A DNA stretch of 64,000 nt from Diplonema papillatum. Lineage: Eukaryota > Euglenozoa > Diplonemea > Diplonemida > Diplonemidae. Below, in pieces: positions 1 through 11,028 of this stretch (position 1 is its first letter; every line of letters begins with the position of its first letter). The stretch covers positions 1 to 64,000 of the forward strand of contig JAPJBO010001128.1 of NCBI GenBank assembly GCA_030068145.1, read 5' to 3'. A model generated the notes under the pieces. It was not told where the DNA came from. It worked only from the letters and a program-made list of their open reading frames with translations, and did not search any database. The position numbers and the translations under genes were made by a program.

Positions 1-847
1 GGTGTCGATGGTGAACTCTTTGGCGCACCGCATCGGAACACCCTTGGCTTTGCAGTCGGAGTAGCCGTCGTGAGTTGTGTAGGCATAACTCTTAGCGCGC
101 AAACAGACGACTTCCTTCAACAGCTTCTCCGCAGTCTCGTGTTTGAAGTACCCCGATACCTTAATAAGAATATAAGTTGTGGTCCTTGGGGAAATTACTG
201 AAGTCGAATTCTTCGGCGAGGTGCTTGTGCTTCTCAGCGAGGTCCTTCCAGATGTCGCCGGTCTTGATCTGAAGGATGAAAGAGTCCGTGTCGGTGTAGA
301 CCAAGCGGATGTTCTCTCGACCGTATGTGGGGACGAGCTTGTCGTGGAAGAAGCCCGCCATCAAGATCTTCGAGTAGTCGAGAATCTGACTTCCAACATA
401 CACAGGTTTGTCGAGCTTGACGCTGCACTTGCCATGGGTGATAATCGACATGTTGTTGATGATGATGTCTTGACGGCGCTTGAACCGAAACTTGCTCTGC
501 TCGCGGATGAGGTTCTGTTCGTCGCCGGCGGATGTGATGATGGCGTCGGTTCGGCCACGGACGTTCTCCATGGTCTTGCCGAAGATCGCGTTGTTCAGGA
601 GTTTGTACAACCCTTTGCCGAAGTCGCTGGTTGCTTGCTGACGGAGAGCGGAGTTGAGCTCGATGTATGGTTTGAGCCACGCGCTCTGTTGGAAGGTGAT
701 GCCGCGGTGGACTGCGGTGGCGACGAGTCCGTGCTTGATGGCGAACTGGAGCTGTTCGATGTTGATGATGTACTTCTCGCGCTTCTTGAAGTCGGCGATG
801 AGCTTTGGGACGGCGCAGAGGGGGACGTCACCAAGTGCCTGCTGTTG
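1..847 (-). pseudogene. Polinton/adinto-type pPolB, 3' fragment (unit 1)
   Basis: Minus-strand remnant of a protein-primed family B DNA polymerase. Recognisable polymerase motifs are the Pol B block NNAIFGKT and the Pol C block YTDTDS, with the start of the C-terminal region beyond. The fragment joins the GC-rich linker at about 847. It is a partial, broken fossil copy, nearly identical to the other unit copies, so recently amplified. A long open frame on the opposite strand here is a codon-bias shadow. Confidence 0.85.
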
Positions 848-1740
848 CTGTGTCCTCCCCCCAGCCTTCCCCATGGGGCTTCCGGGCTGAGCTCGGGTGC
901 TCGGCTCAGTCTATCCAGAAGATCCCGAGGGATCGCCTGGAAACTTAGCCCTGGGATGGGTCCCTCCACCCTGGCGGGGAGGCCCTCGTTGCAAGTTGGC
1001 CGGGCATACTGGCTACTGCAGGGGGATGGTTTGTGCGCAAAACCGGGCCCTCGGGGTATCACTCCCGGGCGATTGAGGCCCGGCGCGCCGTGAGAGAGGG
1101 GGGGGAAAAAGGAAGAGGAGCAGGAAATCTCTTCTTCCGTCTCTGCGTGATCGAACTGCCTAGCAGGGGTGCTAGGACTCGGCAGCCCGAACGAGGGCCT
1201 CGCGCGCAGTGCATCCCGCAATGGTCTGGTGGGGCCACTGGCGCCGGGTGCGGGCTGTGGAGGTAGTCAGCTCGTGCAAGTCTTGCACGCGCTGACGTCG
1301 CAGCCCTCGCATTCCGAGCGAAGCTGACCCTTCGCCTTCCTCTGTTTAGCATATCTTGGTCGCCCGTCCGGTCGTCGCCGTCTCCTTTTTCGTTGCCGCG
1401 AGCGGCGCTCGCGCCGCTCGCTTTCCTACTGGCATTTCCCGTTGTACGCCCACCTGGGTGGGTGAGGAGGGCCTCTCTTTCTTGTTGCGTCCGGGGGTGA
1501 CGGGTTTGCTGTCCAGGCTGTCGGAGTGCAAAACGGAGTGGATGTAGTAGACGAGTTCTGCACACTCGCCGGGATGGATCTGTTCCGACGCCGAAGTGGT
1601 GCCGAACAGGACTAGTGTTATCCTGCAGGCTGTGGCCTGCACGCAGCGACGGCTCAACGCATCCTTCTTCTGAAGACGATACCACCCACAACGCAGCCTA
1701 GTGTTCTGGAGGCCCACCTAAGCTATCCAGCTTTCACGAG
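848..1740. other. GC-rich linker of the composite unit (copies in all five units)
   Basis: About 890 bp of GC-rich sequence between the pPolB fragment and the 28S fragment. Copies lie at 8764-9656, 18180-19072, 38698-39590 and 57739-58631. Minus-strand frames of up to about 210 codons exist, but they overlap each other in different frames, carry no motif I recognise and are expected at this GC content. The last 170 bp (about 1570-1740) recur, diverged, after the minisatellite at about 2910-3050. I assign no gene. Confidence 0.6.
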
Positions 1741-2563
1741 CGATTTGCACGTCAACACCGCAACGGACCTCCACCAGGGTTTCCCCCGGCTTCGTCCTAT
1801 CCAGGCATAGTTCACCATCTTTCGGGTCCCAACAAGTGTACTTAACCTCAAATCCCTTTCCAGTAAATCAGGATCGGGCTGTGCTGCGTCCTCAAGGATT
1901 GGCACATCTCCCTTTCAGTGCGGCTTGTGGGTTTGACACCCTAAGCCTCGCACACGTGTTAGACTCCTTGGTCCGTGTTTCAAGACGGGTAGTAGAAGAT
2001 CGCTGTGTACTGTCGACCGCATTCGGGCTTCCAGAGAGGCCGGGTTATCGGCTTTCAAGCCGGCGAACCTAGAAAATACACATTTTTTCGTAGGAAACCC
2101 AGCCGAAGAACGCAAAGAAAAAGAAGACGAAGGGAACGTGTCAGCTAGACTTTGGCGGACACTTGCCGGCATAGCGGAGAACCCCCCCCCCTTTGAGCCT
2201 GCGAGCGTTTAACCAAGACGCCGACACGTACCCTTCGCTGACGATGCCGCGGGTCACCTCCTCAACTCATTCCTATCCTGGTCGATCCGAGCAAAACCGA
2301 GGCAGCCGGCAAGCCGACTCGCAACAGAAGCTTGGACGATCCGAATAGGTCCAGACGTCTCAACCATAAACCCCAGTGAAGGAGCAATGATTAAGATTTG
2401 AACGCATCTCCAACTCTTACCACTCATCGGTTTCAGGGACTTTTAACCCGTCTTTTCAAAGTTCTTTGCATCTTTTCCATCGCTGTACTCGTTCGCTATC
2501 GGCCTCCGGGAGATATTTAGCCTTAGCAGAGGGGGGATACCTGCCACCCCGCAAGGGCTGCCC
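1741..2563 (-). rRNA. 28S rRNA 5'-region fragment, antisense (unit 1)
   Basis: The minus strand matches conserved large-subunit rRNA blocks: the complement of cgatttgcacgtcaacacc, the block around ttcaccatctttcgggtcc (about 1809-1828), the D2/D3 border gtgttagactccttggtccg (about 1957-1976), and the 5' block with tcaaagttctttgcatc and cgttcgctatcggcctcc (about 2455-2510). About 820 nt of the 5' part of 28S, through the variable D2 domain, are present. Both neighbours are non-ribosomal and the rest of 28S, 5.8S and 18S are absent, so this is an rDNA relic and not a working rRNA gene. Confidence 0.88.
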
Positions 2564-2636
2564 AGCTTGAACGGCGTGACGGGGGATTTCGCTTTACGAA
2601 AGCCGCCGGTTCTGAAACTCGTTGCACAGCGCGTGA

Positions 2637-2861
2637 ACACATCAATGTAACCACCGACAACACATCAATGTAACCACCGACAACACATCAATGTAACCAC
2701 CGACAACACATCAATGTAACCACCGACAACACATCAATGTAACCACCGACAACACATCAATGTAACCACCGACAACACATCAATGTAACCACCGACAACA
2801 CATCAATGTAACCACCGACAACACATCAATGTAACCACCGACAACACATCAATGTAACCAC
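2637..2861. repeat. 23-bp minisatellite, about 10 copies (unit 1)
   Basis: Near-perfect tandem array with period 23 bp and core aatgtaaccaccgacaac. This is the shortest of the five arrays. It interrupts a duplicated segment: the block beginning caagggctgcccagcttgaa stands just before the array (about 2552) and again after it (about 3052). Confidence 0.97.
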
Positions 2862-3783
2862 GGTCTGGGTCGACTCTCCAGGCTCTTGTGCGAGTTTCTA
2901 AGGCGGTGGATCTGTTCCGACGCCGAAGGGTGCCGAACACAGGACTTGTGTTATCCTGCAGGCTGTGCCAGCACGCAGCGACAGCTCAACGCATCCTTTT
3001 GCTGAAGACGATACCACCCACAACGCAGCCAGTGTTCTGGAGGCCCACCCCACAAGGGCTGCCCAGCTTGAACGGCGTGACGGGGGATTTCGCTACTCTA
3101 CGAAAGCCGCCGGTTCTGCGCCATCAGCTTTTCACGAGAGTGTAGTGGACTACCGTGGCTGGAACGGGTACGGGGAATGAGGGTTCGGTTCCGAAAACTC
3201 GTTGCACAGCGCTTTGAATCAATATACGACGATCCGCTGTCGTAGATTACCTGCGTTGAGAAAAGGAGGGACAAGCGGAGGGAATCATCTCTTCGTTTTC
3301 ATTTCGGCATCCAAAAAGACCGGGGAGGGACGCAAAGAGGGAGGAAGGACGCGTTCGTTCAAAAAGAAATACTCGGCGTAGCTGCTTGGACTCCGAATGG
3401 GAAGGGAGGAAATGTAGGGCTAGAGGGGGAAAACACAATACTCCACAATCTGATTTGTTCTTCGCTTACACCATTGTGTGTTGTTTTTTTTCACTCAGGA
3501 CTGTTTTCCATGTTGTGTCGTGTATGTCTTGTCGCGTAGGGGGGGGCAGACCCGCATGATCTTCCTCGCACGTCCGTCAACGCGTGTTCGGTAGTTACAG
3601 CATCCCTTCGGTGCTTTGTGTCTCGCAGCTTTTGTCGAGTATTTCCTTCCAAACTGGCGCTTATGTGAATAAGAACGCTGGCTTTTGGTTTCTGGTCATG
3701 GTAGTAAAACGCGCGTTACGCTCTCGCTATTCATTCGTTTTCGGGAGGTCTGCGGGCGTGAGCGTGGGCGTGATTCACGCGCG
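2862..3783. other. Rearranged linker/28S pieces and gene-free spacer
   Basis: From 2862 to about 3240 the sequence repeats, with divergence, the linker end (near 1570-1720) fused to the 28S-flanking block (2552-2632), so the array sits inside a duplication. From 3240 to 3783 I see no gene, only A/G-rich and T-rich tracts. Copies lie at 11029-11950, 20422-21320, 41331-42229 and 60624-61522. Units 3-5 share a 23-bp deletion near the position equivalent to 3512. Confidence 0.6.
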
Positions 3784-4049
3784 TACCAAAAAGATTAGCA
3801 TGGCGCTTTCTTTTGTTTGTGCGCACTAGCGGAACTCACCTGCTTTTGGTAAGTATCATGTAGTACGCTGCCAACTACTAATTTCTAGTACCAACAGTGC
3901 ATTGTTAACACAAAAAAGCCCGTTTGGGTACGTGCGTGAACCACGCACGTACCAAAAAGATTAGCATGGCGCTTTCGTTTGTTTGTGCGCACTAGCGGAA
4001 CTCACCTGCTTTGGTGAGTTTCATGTAGTACGCTGCCAACTACTAATTT
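3784..4049. repeat. Pair of 100-bp direct repeats (unit 1)
   Basis: Two copies, 3784-3884 and 3950-4049 (offset 166 bp), starting taccaaaaagattagcatgg and ending ccaactactaattt, with a few mismatches. Equivalent pairs lie at 11951-12216, 21321-21586, 42230-42495 and 61523-61788. No coding function is evident. Confidence 0.85.
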
Positions 4050-4231
4050 TTCGAGACTGGAGGTCCTATGAACATGCATTGTGAATAGCCTCTATTCGAG
4101 CCAACCCCACTTTTCTCTACACTCAAAAGTGTATTGTTTTTTTTTGGAGCTGGGGATGTGCGAAGCTAGCTTTTTTTTCCCCTGCCAACCTGCCTTGTTT
4201 TTCATTCATTCATTCATTCGGCAAAGACCTA

Positions 4232-4868
4232 CTGGGGGGGGCCCAAATACAATAGGTATAATATTGTATTTGGAGGGGAAGGATAGAGAAACCCGGGTTT
4301 TCAAACAGTCTGGATGCAGATAGTCAGGGTGCAGGCACCTGCAGGTCAACATTGGAGGAGATTTGGCAAATATTTTGTGGGATGGAAAGAGCTGCCTCCC
4401 GGCATGTATGACACCTTTTCTGCACTCGATGTGGCCAAAAATCTGGCACCCAGATAGCATTTCAGACTTTAGAAAAACCACTCCGCCGAGGAATCGAACC
4501 AGCACCCTCAGCAGCACATGTGGGTGTGGTGACCGCTGGACCACGGGCTAAAAAAAAGCGGGCAATTCTTTTTGTTTTGGAGTAGGCCTGAAAAATTATG
4601 CGCCCCCTAACCTGAGGAAAATGCCACAGATAGCGAAATCAAGTAGCAGGATTGAACTTTCAGCTTTGGGAGTGTTCCACATTGAACTTCTCTCGAAAAA
4701 GAAGCTGCTCTCGTGACGGGAAGCCCGTGGAACCCCCTGCAAAACCCCAATGGGGACAAATAATATTGTATTCCGAAACAATGCTCAACGAAACCCCCAT
4801 TTCAGCGTACCTATTGTATTCCGAAATAATATTGTATTTGAGTACCTATTGTATTTGGGCCCCCCCAG
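4232..4868. mobile_element. 637-bp TIR element (MITE-like) with internal SINE, unit 1
   Basis: Terminal inverted repeats of about 26 bp begin ctgggggggcccaaatac at both ends; one end has an extra G. In this unit both ends are flanked by TA, but left flanks differ slightly in other units, so the target-site duplication is uncertain. It is too short for a transposase and has none, so it is a non-autonomous DNA element. A tRNA-derived SINE lies inside it on the minus strand. Confidence 0.8.
4270..4548 (-). mobile_element. tRNA-derived SINE (unit 1)
   Basis: The minus strand starting at 4548 has a pol III type 2 promoter: an A-box-like tggtccagcggt (about 4532-4543) and a B box ggttcgattcc (4490-4500), spaced as in a tRNA. 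The tRNA fold itself is poor (weak T stem), which argues for a SINE head rather than a working tRNA gene. The head is 4484-4548. The body runs leftward toward about 4270, where the end is only estimated. Confidence 0.65.
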
Positions 4869-5727
4869 TAGTACGGCGTCGTGGATGGTAACTCAGGCGA
4901 ACAGTCGGTCCGGGTTTGTGGTTGATTGACAGGCGTCGCGATTGCTGTGTGCAGTGCTCGGCCTACTGTTCTGTGGCTACTACCACATCGTTGAATTGTT
5001 GCAATGTTGTATTGTTTGCTCTGTGGCTCCTACCACATCATTGCATTGTTGCCCTATGGCTAGTACGGCGTCGTGGATGGCAACTCCAGGTGTCCATCCA
5101 AGTCGGCTTTTTTCTGGGATTAGGTCCATTCTTGCGGAAGAAAACGGGATTGCTTTCACCGGGGTCCAGGTCCTGCCGGTCCTGGACAAAAACCCACAAT
5201 GACGCAGCTCCTAAAGCCATGCCTGATCATGGACATCATGGACCAAATCGGATATATCCACCACCTGCAGACAACATCGTTCTTGTGCTCGTTGAACGGC
5301 ATACGAATGCATTACAACTTGTACTTCGCCTTGTGCAAAGGTGGTACGATCAGGCAGCTAAAGGCGCACCTGCTACTCAGGGGAACCCTATTCTCCTATG
5401 ATTCCTAATGATAATGGGTCCACAGTTTTGGTGTATCTGCACCTGCAGTGCTTACACCAACATTTTTAAAGTGCAAGTTCGCTTAAGGATCCGGGGTTTT
5501 AAAGTCTCCGGGTGACCATTGTCGCGAAGGTTCCTTTAAGGTGTAGTGTGTGTACCGTGGCAGTACGTGTGCTTGTGCGTGTATCTTTGTTGCCTATTGC
5601 CGACTATTCGACGTAGTTTAGCGCGCGCTCTTATTTCCCATGTGCTTTGCCATTTTTAGCCGTATTTTTTAGCAACATCGCGCCAAAGGCGCGAAGGAAA
5701 AAGAAATGCCACTCACCCTTGGACATA
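4869..5727. other. Gene-free spacer between the two TIR elements
   Basis: No gene recognised. The block agtacggcgtcgtggatgg occurs at 4868 and again at about 5059, and a tgtggct.ctaccacatc block occurs twice between them, so there is a local duplication of about 190 bp. At 5497-5517 ttttaaagtctccgg and following bases match the 3' end of the retroelement at 53.3 kb. A 69-codon frame at 5199-5408 has no recognisable features. Copies follow the TIR element in every unit. Confidence 0.5.
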
Positions 5728-7180
5728 CCGTATGCGGGTTTAATACGAAACGTGTAAATGTTTCTTAGCTACTTTTTTGGCCAAAGTGTTTCTTAATTAA
5801 CACGTTTCGTACTAAAAACATGGGGTCTGACGTACTTAGTGAAATTTGAAAACTGTTGAAACCCCACGATGATCCCCCATTTTTGTTCCCGAAAATCTTG
5901 GTTTTATCGAGCCTTTGAGCAGGAAAAACGTATCGCGGTCAGAGTATTAGCGACAAGAGCGTTCTGGCACTTGTGCATGAAGACGACAGGCGTGGGCGGG
6001 CTCTGGGATGCAGTCTGTGAACTGCAGCGCCGCAAACAAGGAATGGTAACCGCAGCTTCAATCATCTTGTTGACATCCTCGAGCGTCCGTCTCTATGAAC
6101 CAAGAGTCGGTGTCGGCGGAAAAGACCGTTGCAAGGTGGCTGACTATTTTGCTTCCGCAAAAGTCAGAAAGCGAGCAAGATACAACGCATCTTCGGAGCG
6201 ACCGGTCAGTTGCTACAAGCATCCAGTGCCAACCACGAGTTCCTGACACGCTAGTGTTCACGAAGGTGTTCATTAGGCGGGCACGCGTCAGTGAGGACAG
6301 GGTAAGCCGGTCGTATGGAAGGGCAGCGCAAGCAAAGGCGGAGTTGCCCTTCACCAGGTGATTGTCATCCAGCTTCTTCTCGTGCTCGCCAGCCCCAAGA
6401 CTAGCATGAACCGCATCCACCTCCACAGCAACGCATTCATCGTTTGCCTGTTCTTCAAGCTCTTGATCAAAATCGGCGAAGTCGGAACGTTGATGCAATC
6501 TGCGCATTCACTCAGTACGAGACATTCGTTGAAGTTCCGAAGGAGTTCGGCGAGAACGTTGTCCCCGCAACCGGTGGCCTGGGGCAGTGTTGGCGGTGGC
6601 TCTCGGAGCTGGAGCCAGCTCCCGGCTCTTGGGAGCCAGCTCCCAGCTCTTGGGAGCCAGCTCCCGGCTCTTGGGAGCCAGCTCCCGGCTCTTGGGAGCC
6701 AGCTCGGGAGCTGGAAAGAGCCAGCGGGAGCCAGTAGGGCCCAATAAAAAGCCATCTCAAAACTCCGAGCGAGTTTCGTGGTGACCAGGTTGAGTGACGC
6801 AGATTTACTGGAAGCGAAAGTTTCCGATCCAACAGGAGATGAAGCCGACCAAGGTTTCGTTGAAGACAGCCCCCAGGCAGTGTTGGCGGTGGCTCCCAGC
6901 TGGTTCTTCTGGCTCTTTGGGAGCTGGGAAGAGCCACCGGGAGCTGGGTTTTGGTGAAAGTTTTGCTCGTGCGTGCAGCAGACCTTTTTTGACGATTTTA
7001 GCTCGCGATAAGCTTCGATGAAGAGAACCGTGAAGAAGTATGTGCGTGGTTCACGGGTCTTTACAAGATGCAGGGCACCGGACATGGAAACCACCAGGTT
7101 TGTGACGGGAAGGACGCAAATCGACCCCCTGGGTGGTGCCGTTTTGTACTAAACACGTTTCATATTAAACCCGCATACGG
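5728..7180. mobile_element. 1.45-kb TIR DNA element (unit 1)
   Basis: Inverted ends of about 28 bp with one mismatch begin ccgtatgcgggtttaat, and TA lies just outside both ends, as for Tc1/mariner-like insertions. Inside the left end is a further inverted copy of the acacgttt block (about 5797-5819). Two overlapping minus-strand frames, 6351-7094 (247 codons) and 6058-6507 (149 codons, acidic), match no transposase I know, so the family is open. A 21-bp tandem repeat at about 6611-6704 has four copies here. Confidence 0.75.
6611..6704. repeat. 21-bp tandem repeat inside TIR element (about 4 copies)
   Basis: Period 21 bp, core gagccagctcccggctcttg. Units 2 and 3 carry about three copies (14779-14851 and 24148-24220). 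The one-copy difference accounts exactly for the 21-bp length difference between the elements (1453 versus 1432 bp). Confidence 0.9.
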
Positions 7181-7635
7181 TATTTGAACATTCTTCTTGG
7201 CGCTTCCTCAAAAAACTGAAATGAGCCACTAAGGAAGCTACGACACAACACACAAATACGGGCACTGACATCCTTCATCTCAGACAACCCACTCGACAAG
7301 AACATTGGCTGTGAAACATTGCGTATTAGTTTCAGTGACGAGGGCTACTAAATAGTTTTCAGCCTTTCGGTACATAAGTGTCATCTTCACCGATTCCTGT
7401 AGCAAGACCGTAATGACACATGCTTATGGGTGCATGCTTAAACCAAGTGACTTGGGGAAGAATTTGAAAGAGAAAAGCGAAAAATGGAACTAGTAGGTAC
7501 GGTATATTTGGGGTACGTTCATTGGGAAGGCAAGAGGATGGCACGGCTTCCGGGCAACGGATTAAGGTGCACCCTTCTCTAAACTTAACTGGAAGGAATT
7601 CATCAAACCCGATCGGTGCAATCCTCTAGCAGCAC
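7181..7635. other. Spacer after the TIR element
   Basis: No gene seen. It contains a small palindrome (gcatgcttatgggtgcatgc near 7429). The same spacer follows the TIR element at 15328-15782 and 24697-25162, and its inner part is at 44313-44547 in unit 4. Confidence 0.5.
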
Positions 7636-7842
7636 TCAAGGGTCTGTAGCAAATTCAGCTCGGGTGGGAGTGACCGAGGTCGTGGAACTGGAATGTGATG
7701 ACGCGTTAGCAATAGGAATAAATGGCAAGGCAGCAGAATCAAGCAATTCCACGCGGTCTTCGCGTGGTGTGAAGGCGGCGACTTCGGGTAGTTGTGCCAA
7801 CCAATCACGAATACTTGCCCGTTTACACACCTCTTCCATCAC
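7636..7842 (-). pseudogene. C-terminal remnant of unknown 216-codon gene (unit 1)
   Basis: Equivalent to the last 67 or so codons of the gene at 25163-25813, from MEEVCKRASIRDWLAQLPEV to the stop. Upstream it is joined directly to the pPolB 3' flank of unit 2, so the rest of the gene is absent here. Confidence 0.7.
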
Positions 7843-7983
7843 CCCCACGCGCTGGGACGAAAACAGCAACACCATCCACCCACCCAACAACCCTCAGCTC
7901 ATCACCCTCCACCACCCCACTCCACCCACCATCCACCCCACCCCCCACTCCTCAATCCACCAGCCCCACCCCTCTCATCGCCC
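7843..7983. other. C-rich pPolB 3' flank at the unit 1/2 junction
   Basis: A strongly C-rich, CCACC-repeating stretch directly downstream (minus-strand sense) of the pPolB stop. The same stretch follows the pPolB stop at 17020-17156 and 37538-37674. Confidence 0.6.
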
Positions 7984-8763
7984 ACTACCGATAAGCCCTC
8001 GTCCTGACCCCATCCGCATTTATCCACCGCTTGTCGTCAAAGGCACTGAACGCGCGCTTGCTCTGTCCCATCGTGTACAGCTGGAATACAAGTTGTGGTC
8101 CTTGGGGAAATTACTGAAGTCGAATTCTTCGGCGAGGTGCTTGTGCTTCTCAGCGAGGTCCTTCCAGATGTCGCCGGTCTTGATCTGAAGGATGAAAGAG
8201 TCCGTGTCGGTGTAGACCAAGCGGATGTTCTCTCGACCGTATGTGGGGACGAGCTTGTCGTGGAAGAAGCCCGCCATCAAGATCTTCGAGTAGTCGAGAA
8301 TCTGACTTCCAACATACACAGGTTTGTCGAGCTTGACGCTGCACTTGCCATGGGTGATAATCGACATGTTGTTGATGATGATGTCTTGACGGCGCTTGAA
8401 CCGAAACTTGCTCTGCTCGCGGATGAGGTTCTGTTCGTCGCCGGCGGATGTGATGATGGCGTCGGTTCGGCCACGGACGTTCTCCATGGTCTTGCCGAAG
8501 ATCGCGTTGTTCAGGAGTTTGTACAACCCTTTGCCGAAGTCGCTGGTTGCTTGCTGACGGAGAGCGGAGTTGAGCTCGATGTATGGTTTGAGCCACGCGC
8601 TCTGTTGGAAGGTGATGCCGCGGTGGACTGCGGTGGCGACGAGTCCGTGCTTGATGGCGAACTGGAGCTGTTCGATGTTGATGATGTACTTCTCGCGCTT
8701 CTTGAAGTCGGCGATGAGCTTTGGGACGGCGCAGAGGGGGACGTCACCAAGTGCCTGCTGTTG
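7984..8763 (-). pseudogene. Polinton/adinto-type pPolB, 3' fragment (unit 2)
   Basis: Broken fossil fragment with the Pol B and Pol C blocks (NNAIFGKT, YTDTDS) and the C-terminal end of the gene. It joins the GC-rich linker at the same point as the other unit copies. Confidence 0.85.
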
Positions 8764-9656
8764 CTGTGTCCTCCCCCCAGCCTTCCCCATGGGGCTTCCG
8801 GGCTGAGCTCGGGTGCTCGGCTCAGTCTATCCAGAAGATCCCGAGGGATCGCCTGGAAACTTAGCCCTGGGATGGGTCCCTCCACCCTGGCGGGGAGGCC
8901 CTCGTTGCAAGTTGGCCGGGCATACTGGCTACTGCAGGGGGATGGTTTGTGCGCAAAACCGGGCCCTCGGGGTATCACTCCCGGGCGATTGAGGCCCGGC
9001 GCGCCGTGAGAGAGGGGGGGGAAAAAGGAAGAGGAGCAGGAAATCTCTTCTTCCGTCTCTGCGTGATCGAACTGCCTAGCAGGGGTGCTAGGACTCGGCA
9101 GCCCGAACGAGGGCCTCGCGCGCAGTGCATCCCGCAATGGTCTGGTGGGGCCACTGGCGCCGGGTGCGGGCTGTGGAGGTAGTCAGCTCGTGCAAGTCTT
9201 GCACGCGCTGACGTCGCAGCCCTCGCATTCCGAGCGAAGCTGACCCTTCGCCTTCCTCTGTTTAGCATATCTTGGTCGCCCGTCCGGTCGTCGCCGTCTC
9301 CTTTTTCGTTGCCGCGAGCGGCGCTCGCGCCGCTCGCTTTCCTACTGGCGTTTCCCGTTGTACGCCCACCTGGGTGGGTGAGGAGGGCCTCTCTTTCTTG
9401 TTGCGTCCGGGGGTGACGGGTTTGCTGTCCAGGCTGTCGGAGTGCAAAACGGAGTGGATGTAGTAGACGAGTTCTGCACACTCGCCGGGATGGATCTGTT
9501 CCGACGCCGAAGTGGTGCCGAACAGGACTAGTGTTATCCTGCAGGCTGTGGCCTGCACGCAGCGACGGCTCAACGCATCCTTCTTCTGAAGACGATACCA
9601 CCCACAACGCAGCCTAGTGTTCTGGAGGCCCACCTAAGCTATCCAGCTTTCACGAG

Positions 9657-10479
9657 CGATTTGCACGTCAACACCGCAACGGACCTCCACCAGGGTTTCC
9701 CCCGGCTTCGTCCTATCCAGGCATAGTTCACCATCTTTCGGGTCCCAACAAGTGTACTTAACCTCAAATCCCTTTCCAGTAAATCAGGATCGGGCTGTGC
9801 TGCGTCCTCAAGGATTGGCACATCTCCCTTTCAGTGCGGCTTGTGGGTTTGACACCCTAAGCCTCGCACACGTGTTAGACTCCTTGGTCCGTGTTTCAAG
9901 ACGGGTAGTAGAAGATCGCTGTGTACTGTCGACCGCATTCGGGCTTCCAGAGAGGCCGGGTTATCGGCTTTCAAGCCGGCGAACCTAGAAAATACACATT
10001 TTTTCGTAGGAAACCCAGCCGAAGAACGCAAAGAAAAAGAAGACGAAGGGAACGTGTCAGCTAGACTTTGGCGGACACTTGCCGGCATAGCGGAGAACCC
10101 CCCCCCCTTTGAGCCTGCGAGCGTTTAACCAAGACGCCGACACGTACCCTTCGCTGACGATGCCGCGGGTCACCTCCTCAACTCATTCCTATCCTGGTCG
10201 ATCCGAGCAAAACCGAGGCAGCCGGCAAGCCGACTCGCAACAGAAGCTTGGACGATCCGAATAGGTCCAGACGTCTCAACCATAAACCCCAGTGAAGGAG
10301 CAATGATTAAGATTTGAACGCATCTCCAACTCTTACCACTCATCGGTTTCAGGGACTTTTAACCCGTCTTTTCAAAGTTCTTTGCATCTTTTCCATCGCT
10401 GTACTCGTTCGCTATCGGCCTCCGGGAGATATTTAGCCTTAGCAGAGGGGGGATACCTGCCACCCCGCAAGGGCTGCCC
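9657..10479 (-). rRNA. 28S rRNA 5'-region fragment, antisense (unit 2)
   Basis: Nearly base-identical to the unit 1 fragment, with the same conserved 28S blocks and borders. A relic, not a complete rRNA gene. Confidence 0.87.
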
Positions 10480-10554
10480 AGCTTGAACGGCGTGACGGGG
10501 GATTTCGCTTTACGAAAGCCGCCGGTTCTGAAACTCGTTGCACAGCGCGTGAAA

Positions 10555-11028
10555 ATCAATGTAACCACCGACAACACATCAATGTAACCACCGACAACAC
10601 ATCAATGTAACCACCGACAACACATCAATGTAACCACCGACAACACATCAATGTAACCACCGACAACACATCAATGTAACCACCGACAACACATCAATGT
10701 AACCACCGACAACACATCAATGTAACCACCGACAACACATCAATGTAACCACCGACAACACATCAATGTAACCACCGACAACACATCAATGTAACCACCG
10801 ACAACACATCAATGTAACCACCGACAACACATCAATGTAACCACCGACAACACATCAATGTAACCACCGACAACACATCAATGTAACCACCGACAACACA
10901 TCAATGTAACCACCGACAACACATCAATGTAACCACCGACAACACATCAATGTAACCACCGACAACACATCAATGTAACCACCGACAACACATCAATGTA
11001 ACCACCGACAACACATCAATGTAACCAC
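10555..11028. repeat. 23-bp minisatellite, about 20.6 copies (unit 2)
   Basis: Same 23-bp monomer as unit 1, essentially perfect. The array starts and ends at nearly the same points of the monomer as in units 3 and 4, so length differs by whole copies. Confidence 0.97.

Larger units (their letters stand above)
1..7983. repeat. Composite repeat unit, copy 1 (left end outside window)
   Basis: First of five near-identical composite units. Order: pPolB 3' fragment, GC-rich linker, antisense 28S fragment, 23-bp minisatellite, rearranged linker/28S pieces, 100-bp direct repeat, TIR element with SINE, second TIR element, remnant of an unknown gene. Unit 2 follows directly, head to tail. Its pPolB 3' part is of the same sequence class as the copies at 27.5 and 56.7 kb, unlike units 2-4. 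Confidence 0.9.

Noticed and set aside
179-1093. Long plus-strand frames (304-389 codons) opposite each pPolB fragment
   Set aside because: They are antisense to a recognised polymerase with GC-biased third positions and have no motifs of their own.
848-1740. Open frames in the GC-rich linker
   Set aside because: Several overlapping frames on both strands, no motif, and conservation explained by recent unit duplication.
1741-2563. A working rRNA gene
   Set aside because: Only the 5' part of 28S is present, flanked by unrelated sequence; no 18S, 5.8S or remaining 28S.
4484-4548. A functional tRNA gene
   Set aside because: The A and B boxes are good, but the T stem does not pair and the copy sits within an amplified element, so a SINE head fits better.
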